A program made the translations under genes and the position numbers. The notes beneath the pieces are model-generated. The model had not been told where the DNA came from and searched no databases. It saw nothing but the letters and a program-made list of their open reading frames with translations. From contig NZ_CAAJGM010000263.1 in assembly GCF_900996235.1 (NCBI RefSeq), positions 124,001-188,000 of the forward strand: DNA of 64,000 bases, given 5' to 3'. The stretch comes from Paraburkholderia sp. BCC1885 (GTDB taxonomy: Bacteria; Pseudomonadota; Gammaproteobacteria; Burkholderiales; Burkholderiaceae). Numbering within the stretch: position 1 is the stretch's first letter; every line of letters begins with the position of its first letter. Below are positions 53,215 through 61,394 of the stretch, piece after piece.

Positions 53215-53484
53215 TCAGTACGCTTCCCTTTGCCACGGGCCCCAAGCGGCGCCATCGGCCTTCACGCGCGTGTAGGTGGCGCTTTGTCCGGTCGGGATGT
53301 CCGAAGTATCGCCGAGCAGCTTTACGTCAGTGGTATGCAGCGCGAACGCCTGCCGTTCATCCGTGTTCACGGTGACCCGCCCAATGGGCTCCAGAGCGTC
53401 GCTTTGTGCAGACTCCAACAGCGCGAGATAAGGGGTCAAACGGCCCCAGAACGATGTCAACTCTTCCTGCAAGTAGTGTTTCAT
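53215..53484 (-). CDS. small hypothetical protein
   Basis: An 89-residue acidic protein (MKHYLQEELTSFWGRLTPYL to GAAWGPWQREAY). ATG at 53482-53484 follows AGGAA, selected over one eight codons upstream. No domain recognised. It is 82 bp upstream of the DUF6723-like gene and on the same strand. Confidence 0.6.
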   Translation of the reverse strand: MKHYLQEELTSFWGRLTPYLALLESAQSDALEPIGRVTVNTDERQAFALHTTDVKLLGDTSDIPTGQSATYTRVKADGAAWGPWQREAY

Positions 53485-53702
53485 GAATTTCCTGGGAGAG
53501 TGTGACACGCAGTTTACCCTACCGGAACATTACGTTTACCCAACAGCAATTTGCCTACCATTTTGTCGTTTAGAACACACCTGTGAAACTTGATGATTGG
53601 CAGGTTTGATATCAGCGTGGTACAAAGTCATTCTTCGCGTTCGGTCGCGGGGCGAAGACGCGGCAAACGCGAACGCGACATTTAAATTGAATGGATTAAA
53701 AA
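53485..53702 (+). promoter_or_regulatory. long leader of the first cold-shock gene
   Basis: The 218-bp spacer holds the motif GTGGTACAAAG at 53617-53627, repeated at 59710-59720 before the second cold-shock gene. About 75 bases of 5' untranslated RNA would follow; cspA leaders elsewhere fold as temperature-sensitive structures, but that is not shown here. Confidence 0.45.
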
Positions 53703-53906
53703 ATGGCAACCGGTATTGTGAAGTGGTTCAATGATGCAAAGGGTTTTGGTTTCATTACGCCTGACGGCGGCGGCGAAGATCTGTTCGCACATTTCTCGGA
53801 AGTCCAGGGAAGCGGCTTCAAATCGCTGCAGGAAAACCAGAAGGTCAGCTTCGAAGTGAAGCAGGGCCCGAAGGGTAAGCAAGCGGCAAACATCACGCCG
53901 CTGTAA
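53703..53906 (+). CDS. cold-shock protein CspA family
   Basis: A 67-residue single OB-fold protein binding single-stranded RNA and DNA. The RNP1 motif KGFGFITP and RNP2 LFAHFS are intact. It differs from the copy at 59792 only at residue 5 (Ile here, Thr there), and the downstream terminator is also partly duplicated. ATG at 53703 has an AT-rich leader without a strong ribosome site. Confidence 0.95.
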   Translation: MATGIVKWFNDAKGFGFITPDGGGEDLFAHFSEVQGSGFKSLQENQKVSFEVKQGPKGKQAANITPL

Positions 53907-53934
53907 CAGGCCGGAACTCACGTTCCTCCCTGCT

Positions 53935-53968
53935 GCAAATGGCCCGCCTCGGCGGGCCATTTGCTTTT
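53935..53968 (+). terminator. terminator of the first cold-shock gene
   Basis: GCAAATGGCCCGCC pairs perfectly with 53951-53964 over a two-base loop and is followed by TTTT. Confidence 0.92.
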
Positions 53969-54034
53969 GTAGCGGGGGTTTGAGGCGAATCGGGCAGCGT
54001 TCGGCCGCTGCGCCGTTCGCCCCGAAAAACCCGC

Positions 54035-54793
54035 TCACAACTCCAGCAAAGCTGTCTTCATCCAGTCATGCACGGCGTGGCTCAGGTCCTGCTGCGAGGT
54101 CTCACGCGATGAAAACTCCGGGCCGACCACCACCCGGATGTGCCCCTTGTCCACCGGCCAGCCCTTCGCCGGCCAGACTTTTCCTGCGTTGTGCACCACC
54201 GGCACCACCGGCGCGCCGGTCGCGCATGCAAGGCGAATCCCGCCCGAGGTCAGCCGCAGCGGCGCGTTGTGCGGCACGCGCGTGCCTTCGGGAAAGATCA
54301 CCACCACGTCGCCCTTGGCGAGCCGTTCGGCACATTCCTTCGTCACGGCCTGATGCGCCTGGCGCGGTGAGCCGCGATTCAGGCTGACCATATCCAGGCC
54401 ACGCAGCACCCAGCCGAAGAACGGAATGCGCAATAGATCTTCCTTGAACACGAAACTGATGCGCCGCGGAAATAGCGCGAGAAACGCCAGCGTCTCCCAC
54501 GTGGATTCATGCCGGCACAGGATGATGGACGGCCCCTGCGGCAGATGCTCGAGTCCCTCCACCGAACAGGTGACGCCCGGTGACAAGCGCATCCATGCAA
54601 CCATTGCACGGCACCATTGCGCCGCGAGCCAATAGCGTCCGGCTCGTCCAACGAAAGGAAACAGCAGCAAAATCAACGCGGAATAGAGCATGCCGCTGCC
54701 GAGCAGGCCGAAGATGAAAAAGCATTTGAAGAACTTGGTGCGCATGAAAAGCCGAGTGAAAAAAAGTGGGACCGGGAGATTTCGCGGCGCCAT
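54035..54793 (-). CDS. 1-acyl-sn-glycerol-3-phosphate acyltransferase (PlsC-like)
   Basis: A membrane acyltransferase, 252 residues from the start chosen. An N-terminal membrane segment (FFIFGLLGSGMLYSALILLL) precedes the acyltransferase domain with CRHESTWETLAF (the catalytic His motif; Glu instead of the usual Asp) and VVIFPEGTRVPHN (block III). It probably acylates lysophosphatidate. Start uncertain: ATG at 54791-54793 is used; 54745 and 54859 are alternatives, none with a good ribosome site. Confidence 0.85.
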   Translation of the reverse strand: MAPRNLPVPLFFTRLFMRTKFFKCFFIFGLLGSGMLYSALILLLFPFVGRAGRYWLAAQWCRAMVAWMRLSPGVTCSVEGLEHLPQGPSIILCRHESTWETLAFLALFPRRISFVFKEDLLRIPFFGWVLRGLDMVSLNRGSPRQAHQAVTKECAERLAKGDVVVIFPEGTRVPHNAPLRLTSGGIRLACATGAPVVPVVHNAGKVWPAKGWPVDKGHIRVVVGPEFSSRETSQQDLSHAVHDWMKTALLEL

Positions 54794-55094
54794 GCGTCGT
54801 AGTTGCACGCGAGGCGCGATATTCGTGCGGAGATGTCGCTGCTGGACGACCCGCGTCATGCGACATGACGATGCGACACCAATCTAGTCTGACACAAATA
54901 AATTTTTCGCTGCGTCTCGCCGGAAATAATTCCCGCCTCGCACGCGTCCGGAAACGCCCTTAGCCGATTAAAAATCTCTTCACTTTGATGCTCACGTTGC
55001 GATAGGCCCACCTCTCTATTCTGTTCCTTACCGAGACGCACATCGCGTAAGGCGCGACAGCCCGGCCCCATCCCTATCGCCTGAAGGAGCAATC
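54794..55094. other. 301-bp region between plsC-like and DUF4148 genes
   Basis: No gene apart from possible upstream extension of the acyltransferase. An inverted repeat CCTTAC/GTAAGG at 55026-55052 lies in the leader of the DUF4148 gene. Confidence 0.5.
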
Positions 55095-55367
55095 ATGAAA
55101 GCACTGAAAATCGCAGCCCTGCTGAGCATTCTCGCCACCGGCACGGCATTCGCTCAAAGCAATCCGGCCAATGCATCCACTACGGCCGACAATTCCACGG
55201 ACACCGTGACCATGTCGAACGTGACGCCACAAAACGGCACATGGGTTCCGCCTAACGGCCAGGCCATCGCGCCGAAAACCCGCGCCGAAGTCTATGGCGA
55301 ACTCGTGCAGGCAGAAAAGGACGGCCAGCTCGCTTACCTGAACAGCACGCTCTACGCGCATCCGTAA
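55095..55367 (+). CDS. DUF4148-family small exported protein (copy 1)
   Basis: A 90-residue exported protein: signal peptide 1-20 (LLSILATGTAFAQS) and the DUF4148 end pattern TRAEVYGELVQAEKDGQLAY with final TLYAHP. ATG at 55095 follows GAAGGAG. The paralogue starts 42 bp downstream, so they form one unit. Function of the family is unknown. Confidence 0.82.
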   Translation: MKALKIAALLSILATGTAFAQSNPANASTTADNSTDTVTMSNVTPQNGTWVPPNGQAIAPKTRAEVYGELVQAEKDGQLAYLNSTLYAHP

Positions 55368-55409
55368 TGCACTCCGGCTTCATCTCCATCTGACATTGAG
55401 GAATCCACC

Positions 55410-55679
55410 ATGAAAACCATCATGCTGGCAGCGCTCATCGGCCTCGCGGCAAGCAGCACTGCATTTGCGCAGACCGACACGGGATCGAACGACCCGCATC
55501 AGGGATCGAATTCCAGCTTCACCACCGCCGCGATGACCGACCAAGGCGGGCAATGGGTCGCCCCCTATGGCCAGCCGGTGGCGGGCAGAACACGTGCGCA
55601 GGTGTATCAGAGACTCGTCACGGCGAAGGAGGATGGACAACTGTCGTATCTGGACCGCACTGTGTACGCGCATCATTGA
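55410..55679 (+). CDS. DUF4148-family small exported protein (copy 2)
   Basis: An 89-residue paralogue of the preceding gene. It shares the signal-peptide style and the C-terminal pattern (TRAQVYQRLVTAKEDGQLSY, TVYAHH). ATG at 55410 lies after GAGGAATCCACC. The tandem pair suggests duplication and divergence. Confidence 0.82.
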   Translation: MKTIMLAALIGLAASSTAFAQTDTGSNDPHQGSNSSFTTAAMTDQGGQWVAPYGQPVAGRTRAQVYQRLVTAKEDGQLSYLDRTVYAHH

Positions 55680-55761
55680 TGGATTGGCCAGCAGTGCGCA
55701 CACCGCTAACCAGGTGCACGCGATTTAATTTAGCATTCCTGCCAATTTATCCAGAAGAGCC

Positions 55762-55792
55762 GCGGCGATAGGGCAAGATGCCCTATCGCCGC
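55762..55792. terminator. 14-bp perfect hairpin between convergent genes
   Basis: GCGGCGATAGGGCA at 55762-55775 pairs exactly with 55779-55792 over a three-base loop, between the DUF4148 pair and the convergent gene at 55795. It lacks a T tract but is a probable bidirectional terminator. Confidence 0.75.
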
Positions 55793-55794
55793 TG

Positions 55795-56097
55795 TCACCG
55801 GCCACGAAAAATATTGCATTGCGGGCCGGCCGGGCATTGCGGACTGCCCGCCTCGCTACCGGAACCCGACGTGCCGCCATACGAAGCGTTCGTGATGGAA
55901 CGCGCGGTCAGCGTACCGGCCGGTCCGGTTTCGCTGTATGACATATCCGTCGCATCCTGCGCGGATTGATTCGCGCTCTGTTCGAGGAAGGCACGGCCGC
56001 GTGGTTGCATATCCGTGCCCCTGTCCTGCCCGTTTGCCATGCCGGCCGCCAGCAACAGCCCCGCACTGGTCAACGGCAATACGAAAAGTGATTTCAT
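55795..56097 (-). CDS. small secreted hypothetical protein
   Basis: A 100-residue exported protein: signal peptide 1-23 (LTSAGLLLAAGMANGQ) then a hydrophilic Gly-, Ser-, Thr-rich part with two cysteines (SPQCPAGPQCNIFRGR) at the end. ATG at 56095-56097 follows AAGGGG. No family recognised. Confidence 0.65.
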   Translation of the reverse strand: MKSLFVLPLTSAGLLLAAGMANGQDRGTDMQPRGRAFLEQSANQSAQDATDMSYSETGPAGTLTARSITNASYGGTSGSGSEAGSPQCPAGPQCNIFRGR

Positions 56098-56519
56098 CTC
56101 GATACCCCTTGCATCGGCCACCCATTACTGAGTCCGTTGCCCGGCAGTCCATCATCTGAATGCAGGCTCCTACCTGCCTTGCTACCTAAGTAACGACTCC
56201 AATCTCCGGCCTTCGCCGCCAGCCGCCATCCCCGCGGCGCAGCAAAAGCCCCTTCCGACCCGGCTGCGGCGAATCTGACTGCACAGATGGGCCACGCCGC
56301 CACTCCGTTATAGATCAAGTTCGCAGGACGTCAACGACCCAGCGACGCCGGCAACGCCAGCGGACACGCCCCGCCGCGTGGGGACAGAAATGCCACCGGA
56401 CGGCGCACCAGGGTTCATACGCGCGAACACGGCACAATGCGTGCTGAGGTTATATTTCGACATGGCGCGTTCCCCGATCAAATTGGTTCGCTCATCGCGT
56501 CAGACTGCCGGAGAGGTAG
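56098..56519. other. 422-bp region between divergent genes, nothing recognised
   Basis: No convincing open frame. It should hold promoters of the small secreted protein gene (minus) and the DedA-PAP2 gene (plus). Confidence 0.5.
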
Positions 56520-58535
56520 ATGGAGCACGCGTATCTTCACCTGTTGCACCTACTCGGCGGCCACGCACAATGGACGCTGGCGGTCGTATTTCTTGCCGCA
56601 TTCCTGGAATCGGTCGCTGTCATCGGCACTTTCGTGCCGGGCAGCACGGCGATGTTTCTTGCCGGCGCCTTGGTAGGAACGGGCGCGCTGAACCTCGGTT
56701 GGCTGTTTGCCTGCGCCCTGGCAGGCGCCGTCGCCGGCGACGGTCTCAGCTACTGGCTCGGTCGCCGTCACCGCGACAAGCTCGTGCAGCTATGGCCCTT
56801 CTGCACGCATCCGCAGATTCTGCAAGCCGGCCACCAGTATTTCGCCTCGCACGGCGCGCGTAGCGTCGTGTTTGCCCGTTTCATTGCGCCATTGCGGGCG
56901 ATCGTACCGGTCATCGCCGGCATGCTGGGCATGAGTCCGGTTCGTTTCTATGCGATGAATGTGCTGTCCGCGCTGTTGTGGGCGCCTGCGCATATCCTGC
57001 CTGGGGTCGTGTTCGGCGCATCGCTGCAACTGGCCGGCGCGGTTTCGTTTCGTCTCGTCGCGGTCATCGCGATTCTGGCGGCCATCGGCTGGCTCAGTTT
57101 CCGCGCGATGGAACTGGTCGTCTCGCGCGCCCAGGCGTGGACCAACGCGTCGCGTCTCGAGCTCATAGCCTGGGCGCGCTGTCACCATGGACGAAGGGCC
57201 GCTTTCCTCCTGCAAGTGTTGAACCCCGAGCGGCCGGCAATGGGGATCGTTGCCGTCATCTCCGTGCTGGTGCTGCTGTTCGCGGGCCTCTTCTTCGGCT
57301 TGTTGAAGGGCGTCGCCAATGGCGACCCGCTGGTTCAGGTGGATCTGTCCGTCTACCGCTTCCTGCAGTCGATCCACTCCACCTGGGCCGACTCCCTGAT
57401 ATCGGGCCTCAGCACCTTGGGCAGTGTCCCGACGCTCGGCGCCGTCGTCGTGACCGTCATCATCTGGATGACGTATGAGCGGCGCTGGCTCGCGATCGCA
57501 TACTGGCTGGCCGCAGTGGCTTTTTCGCAATTGCTGATCTTCGCGATTCAACTGGCCGTGCGGCGTGCGCCGCCGGGCTATGGCGGTTTCGACGTCTACG
57601 CGTTCCCGAGCAATCACGTGGCGGCCAGCGCGATCGTTTACGGCTTCCTCGCATTTCTGCTGGCGCGCCGCGTCGGCAAAATCCAGGGAATCCTAACGAC
57701 TACGCTTAGCACCGTGATTGTCGTAGCCGTCGCCTTCGCGGGCCTCTACTTCGGACGTTTTTCGTTCTCCGATGCAGTGGGCGGCGCGGCCTTCGCGGCG
57801 ATCTGGGTCGCCGTCGTCTCGTTGACGGCTGTCTGGCGCAACCCGGCCACGCCTTCGTCGCGCGAGTTCATGCCTGCCGTGATGCTGCTTGTGATCTGCG
57901 CGAGCGCCGCGCCGCAAGTGGTGCTGAGCCGCTCGACCAGCGAATCGTCCAACGTCGCGCGCCGTCCCGTGGTCGTGGTCAGCGAAGCACAATGGACCGA
58001 TACACTCTGGAAGACCTTCGCGTGCTACCGCTCCGACATGTCGGGCGACCGGCGCGAGCCGATCACGGTGCAATGGGCAGCCAGCCGTGAGCAGATCGAA
58101 GCGCAGTTGAGCCGTCGCGGCTGGATCGAAGGCACGCAATTTTCAGCGAGGGCGTTGCTTTCGCTCGTGGCGCCCGACCCCGACGCCACCGCCCTGCCGG
58201 TTCTGCCCAAGCTCAACAACGGCGAACCCTCCGCCTTGGTGTTCACGCGCGGCCGCGAGGCGCGCGACGAACGCGACGTGCTGCGTTTCTGGTCCACGGA
58301 CTACGCCGTGCAACGCAAAAGCGACATGCCTGCAGCGCCAATCTGGCTAGGCTCGCTCGTGCACGAGCACATGCGGCGTCCGTCGTGGCCGTTCAATGTG
58401 CTGCGTCCGGACCGGCAGATCGATCCGCTTATTTCCGTGCAAGGCGAAGCGAGTGGTTGGCGCGAACTCGAAGTATCGAGTAGCGCCGGATGCGAAGGCG
58501 TGCGGGTCACGCTGGTCGATTCGAACGTTAAATGA
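56520..58535 (+). CDS. DedA-PAP2-LssY_C fusion membrane protein
   Basis: A 671-residue inner-membrane protein. Residues about 20-190 form a DedA/SNARE-associated domain (FLESVAVIGTFVPGSTAMFL, VVFARFIAPLRAIVPVIAGM), about 240-440 a PAP2-type phosphatase with FPSNHVAAS and RFSFSDAVGGA as the His-containing motifs, and about 480-665 a soluble LssY-type C-terminal domain. DedA proteins are lipid scramblases, so a lipid-phosphate transport and dephosphorylation role is plausible. ATG at 56520 follows GGAGAGGTAG. It is followed at 62 bp by another DedA fusion gene. Confidence 0.88.
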   Translation: MEHAYLHLLHLLGGHAQWTLAVVFLAAFLESVAVIGTFVPGSTAMFLAGALVGTGALNLGWLFACALAGAVAGDGLSYWLGRRHRDKLVQLWPFCTHPQILQAGHQYFASHGARSVVFARFIAPLRAIVPVIAGMLGMSPVRFYAMNVLSALLWAPAHILPGVVFGASLQLAGAVSFRLVAVIAILAAIGWLSFRAMELVVSRAQAWTNASRLELIAWARCHHGRRAAFLLQVLNPERPAMGIVAVISVLVLLFAGLFFGLLKGVANGDPLVQVDLSVYRFLQSIHSTWADSLISGLSTLGSVPTLGAVVVTVIIWMTYERRWLAIAYWLAAVAFSQLLIFAIQLAVRRAPPGYGGFDVYAFPSNHVAASAIVYGFLAFLLARRVGKIQGILTTTLSTVIVVAVAFAGLYFGRFSFSDAVGGAAFAAIWVAVVSLTAVWRNPATPSSREFMPAVMLLVICASAAPQVVLSRSTSESSNVARRPVVVVSEAQWTDTLWKTFACYRSDMSGDRREPITVQWAASREQIEAQLSRRGWIEGTQFSARALLSLVAPDPDATALPVLPKLNNGEPSALVFTRGREARDERDVLRFWSTDYAVQRKSDMPAAPIWLGSLVHEHMRRPSWPFNVLRPDRQIDPLISVQGEASGWRELEVSSSAGCEGVRVTLVDSNVK

Positions 58536-58597
58536 TTTCATGCTAAGGTCTGTCGCGATCTTCGGATCGCACTCGCCGCGCTTCACGCACGCAGGCA

Positions 58598-59680
58598 ATG
58601 CCCACGTTCGTGACCTCAGGAGTACTGCAATTGATAGAGTTTCCGCAATCGGAAATTTCGACCTGGGGTGGCGGGGTCGTTTTTCTCAACGTCCTTCTTA
58701 CCCGCCTGGGCGTACCCATACCCGCTGTACCGGTCCTCCTGTTCGCCGGCTCCGCGATTGCCAGCGGAACGCTGTCGTTCTGGTACGTGTTGCCCGCGGC
58801 CGTGCTCGGCGCCTTGATCGGCGACGGCATCTGGTTTACTGCGGGACGCCTGTACGGCCAGCGGTTGATCAACGCGCTCTCGCGGCTCTCGATGTCCGCG
58901 GCCGGACATGTGCGCAGCGCCCGTTCGATGTTCGAGCGCTTCGGAGCGCCGATCGTCTCGGTGTCGAAATTCGTTCCTGGACTCGGTCTCGCCACCCCAC
59001 CTTTGATGGGCACGACACGGGTCGACCCGCGCATCTTCCTCGCCTGGGACCTGTTAGGCGCATTAGTGTGGGCCACTTTCTGGCTGCTCGGCGGCGCCGT
59101 TTTTGAAAAGCAGCTTAGCCAGTTCATCCAGACCGTGCGCGCGCATGGCGCAACGGTGATCGACCTCGTGCTCGCCGTTTCGCTGCTTTATTTCCTCTAT
59201 CGCTGTATCCAGCGTTGGCGTTTCAGGCGCTGGCTGAAGCGGGTCCAGATTACCCGGGAACAGCTCGAAGCAACGCTGCGCACCGAATCGCCGCCCATCA
59301 TTCTGGACGCACGTCCCGAGTCCGCGCTGCAGGACGCGACGCATCGGATTCCCGGCGCGCAGCGGCTTGATGCCACCTCGCAAGCGGATATCGAGGAAGC
59401 GCTGCCGCAGCGCAATCGAGTGGTGTATTGCGTCTGTCACGACGAAGCTACGGCCATGCGAATCACGCAGCAGATGCGCCGCAAAGGGTTTACGCGGATT
59501 CGCGCGCTAAAAGGCGGACTCGACGCGTGGGCGCGCCGCGGCTATGCCTTTGACCCGTTCCCGTCACCCGCAAGGGCCGCCGCCCTCGCAGCGCGCGTCA
59601 AAAGCCTGCGCGCCGAGACCGAAGCGGTCACATTGCGCGGGGTCGCGCCCAGACATGGTGCATCCGGCGAGAAACGGTAG
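58598..59680 (+). CDS. DedA-rhodanese fusion membrane protein
   Basis: A 360-residue protein: DedA-type membrane domain at about 20-200 (RLGVPIPAVPVLLFAGSAIA, FGAPIVSVSKFVPGLGLATP) and a cytosolic rhodanese domain at about 225-320 with the active Cys in VVYCVCHDEATAM. Such fusions occur in Burkholderia, and their sulfur-transfer role is unproven. It lies 62 bp downstream of the DedA-PAP2 gene on the same strand, probably in one operon. Confidence 0.87.
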   Translation: MPTFVTSGVLQLIEFPQSEISTWGGGVVFLNVLLTRLGVPIPAVPVLLFAGSAIASGTLSFWYVLPAAVLGALIGDGIWFTAGRLYGQRLINALSRLSMSAAGHVRSARSMFERFGAPIVSVSKFVPGLGLATPPLMGTTRVDPRIFLAWDLLGALVWATFWLLGGAVFEKQLSQFIQTVRAHGATVIDLVLAVSLLYFLYRCIQRWRFRRWLKRVQITREQLEATLRTESPPIILDARPESALQDATHRIPGAQRLDATSQADIEEALPQRNRVVYCVCHDEATAMRITQQMRRKGFTRIRALKGGLDAWARRGYAFDPFPSPARAAALAARVKSLRAETEAVTLRGVAPRHGASGEKR

Positions 59681-59791
59681 CGACCCTGGTTGTAATTTGT
59701 CATTTTCCTGTGGTACAAAGAAGTGCCGCGTCTTGCCGGTCTTGGCAAAGCGGCACTAACACAACACGTCTTTTTTGGAAAAATCAGGAAA

Positions 59792-59995
59792 ATGGCAACA
59801 GGTACAGTGAAGTGGTTTAACGATGCAAAGGGCTTTGGTTTCATTACGCCGGACGGCGGCGGTGAAGACCTGTTCGCGCATTTTTCTGAAGTCCAGGGAA
59901 GTGGCTTCAAATCGCTGCAAGAAAACCAGAAGGTCAGCTTCGAAGTGAAGCAAGGCCCGAAGGGTAAGCAAGCGGCCAACATTACGCCGCTGTAA
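59792..59995 (+). CDS. cold-shock protein CspA family (second copy)
   Basis: A 67-residue OB-fold cold-shock protein, identical to the one at 53703 except Thr5 for Ile5, with RNP motifs KGFGFITP and LFAHFS. ATG at 59792 follows TCAGGAAA; a longer in-frame extension to 59723 is not family-like. The 5' leader has GTGGTACAAAG at 59710-59720, as in the other copy. Confidence 0.95.
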   Translation: MATGTVKWFNDAKGFGFITPDGGGEDLFAHFSEVQGSGFKSLQENQKVSFEVKQGPKGKQAANITPL

Positions 59996-60022
59996 AACGC
60001 CGGAACTCAGGTTCCCGCAAAC

Positions 60023-60050
60023 ACATTGGCCCGCCTTGGCGGGCCAATGT
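60023..60050 (+). terminator. terminator of the second cold-shock gene
   Basis: ACATTGGCCCGCC pairs perfectly with 60038-60050 over a two-base loop, followed by CGTTT. Its core GGCCCGCC hairpin matches the terminator of the first copy. Confidence 0.85.
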
Positions 60051-60123
60051 CGTTTCTGGCGGCCGATTCATTCGGCCAATTCATGCGGCCCGGGCCTCTT
60101 GGCCCGAGCCTTGGGCCGATCCG

Positions 60124-60795
60124 TTACGCGGCGGCGCCCGGCGCTGCCGTTTTGGCAACGGCTTTTCGAACGTAAGCGCGCTTGGCCGTCGGGGCCTTGC
60201 TCGCAGCAGTCTTGCTGGCGGCTGCTTTCTTTGCAGTGACTTTCTTTGCAGTGACTTTCTTTGCCGCAACCTTCTTCGCGGCGGTTTTCTTTGTCGCAAT
60301 CTTTCGACTTGCAGCGGTCTTCGTCGCCGTCTTTTTAGCAACGACTTTCTTCGCCGCGGCTTTCCTGCCAGTTGCTTTCTTTGCCGCAGCCTTACCGCTT
60401 GCCGTCGTTTTCTTGCTAACGCCGCTGCCGTTCAGCGCAACTGCCGCAGCGCCATCAATCAGAAAACGCGTGCGGTCTTTAACGTCTTTGATCCATGCAG
60501 GCGGGCGCGCATGACCGCTCCACGTTGCACCCGTTTTAGGATCGCGGTACTTGGGCGGCATCTTGCCTTTAGCGCCGGTCGCAAGTTTGGCCGAGCCGTT
60601 TGAAAGACGACGCCCACCAAACTTCGCATCGCGTCTTGCCTTTGCGCGTGCCTCGATATCGGCGGTGGTCAGTCCATGTTTGATCATCAGTTCGCGGATC
60701 TGATCGACGGCTGCCTGAGCACGTTTGGCAAGCAAGGTTTCTGCTTGCGCCTGGAGTTTCTTCATACGCGCCTGAATTTGTTCGAGCGTGGCCAT
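60124..60795 (-). CDS. H-NS-family protein with histone-H1-like C-terminal tail
   Basis: A 223-residue nucleoid protein. Residues 1-45 are a coiled-coil oligomerisation part, about 80-112 the H-NS DNA-binding core (KYRDPKTGATWSGHARPPAW), and about 130-215 a Lys/Ala-rich repeat tail of KKxAAKK units like eukaryotic H1 or AlgP. Such fusions are common in Burkholderia. ATG at 60793-60795 follows a strong AAGGAGG. It is convergent with the second cold-shock gene. Confidence 0.9.
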   Translation of the reverse strand: MATLEQIQARMKKLQAQAETLLAKRAQAAVDQIRELMIKHGLTTADIEARAKARRDAKFGGRRLSNGSAKLATGAKGKMPPKYRDPKTGATWSGHARPPAWIKDVKDRTRFLIDGAAAVALNGSGVSKKTTASGKAAAKKATGRKAAAKKVVAKKTATKTAASRKIATKKTAAKKVAAKKVTAKKVTAKKAAASKTAASKAPTAKRAYVRKAVAKTAAPGAAA

Positions 60796-61394
60796 TAATG
60801 CCTCCTTATGTGTGGACAATGCTCGAACTATGCCATGAGCCCATCACAAAGCGCTATGGTTTCGCGTGTAACGAAGTAAGACACAAGGCGCTTCAATGCG
60901 CTTAAGCGGGATCTTTAGATGCGCTTAAGGTGACCTTGAATTGAATCGTCATGCGTGCCTCGATCTATCAAACGTCAATTGAATCAAACACTAAAGCGCG
61001 CTTGTAGTGCTTATGTGACGGCCTTGCGCAAAAACGCTATCGCATGCGAACGGCCCGCAAAAGGTCGTCGCTAAATGTTTGAAGATCATCCTGCGGACGT
61101 CCTTGATGACTCGCGCTCATGGGGCTGATTACTGTTTCATTAATACAACTGACTATGTGACGGCTTGTGTCCGCAAAGGCAATTGAGGCCGCCAACTTCT
61201 CCCGATGGAGTCGCGCCAAAGCCCTCGTCGAGGTACCGGCTTCACACGCTATGGCTTCCAAAAAGCGGCTCCATCCAGTCCCGCGACCGACCCGTGGCAC
61301 AAATAATGCTGACGAGTGCGGGACAAGTACAACATAACTGCGTCCGACGCCCGCCGTGGCGCGCGAACGCAGACGCAAACCACAAGGAACGACC
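60796..61394. other. 599-bp intergenic region between H-NS/H1 and Nramp-related genes
   Basis: No convincing gene. It contains an 11-bp direct repeat ATGCGCTTAAG at 60896-60906 and 60919-60929, possibly an operator near the H-NS promoter. A longer minus-strand open frame from 61483 overlaps the transporter gene and is not credible. Confidence 0.5.
60896..60929. repeat. 11-bp direct repeat ATGCGCTTAAG
   Basis: Two exact copies at 60896-60906 and 60919-60929, 23 bp apart centre to centre, about 110 bp upstream of the H-NS/H1 start codon. Each contains the palindrome CTTAAG. Confidence 0.6.
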
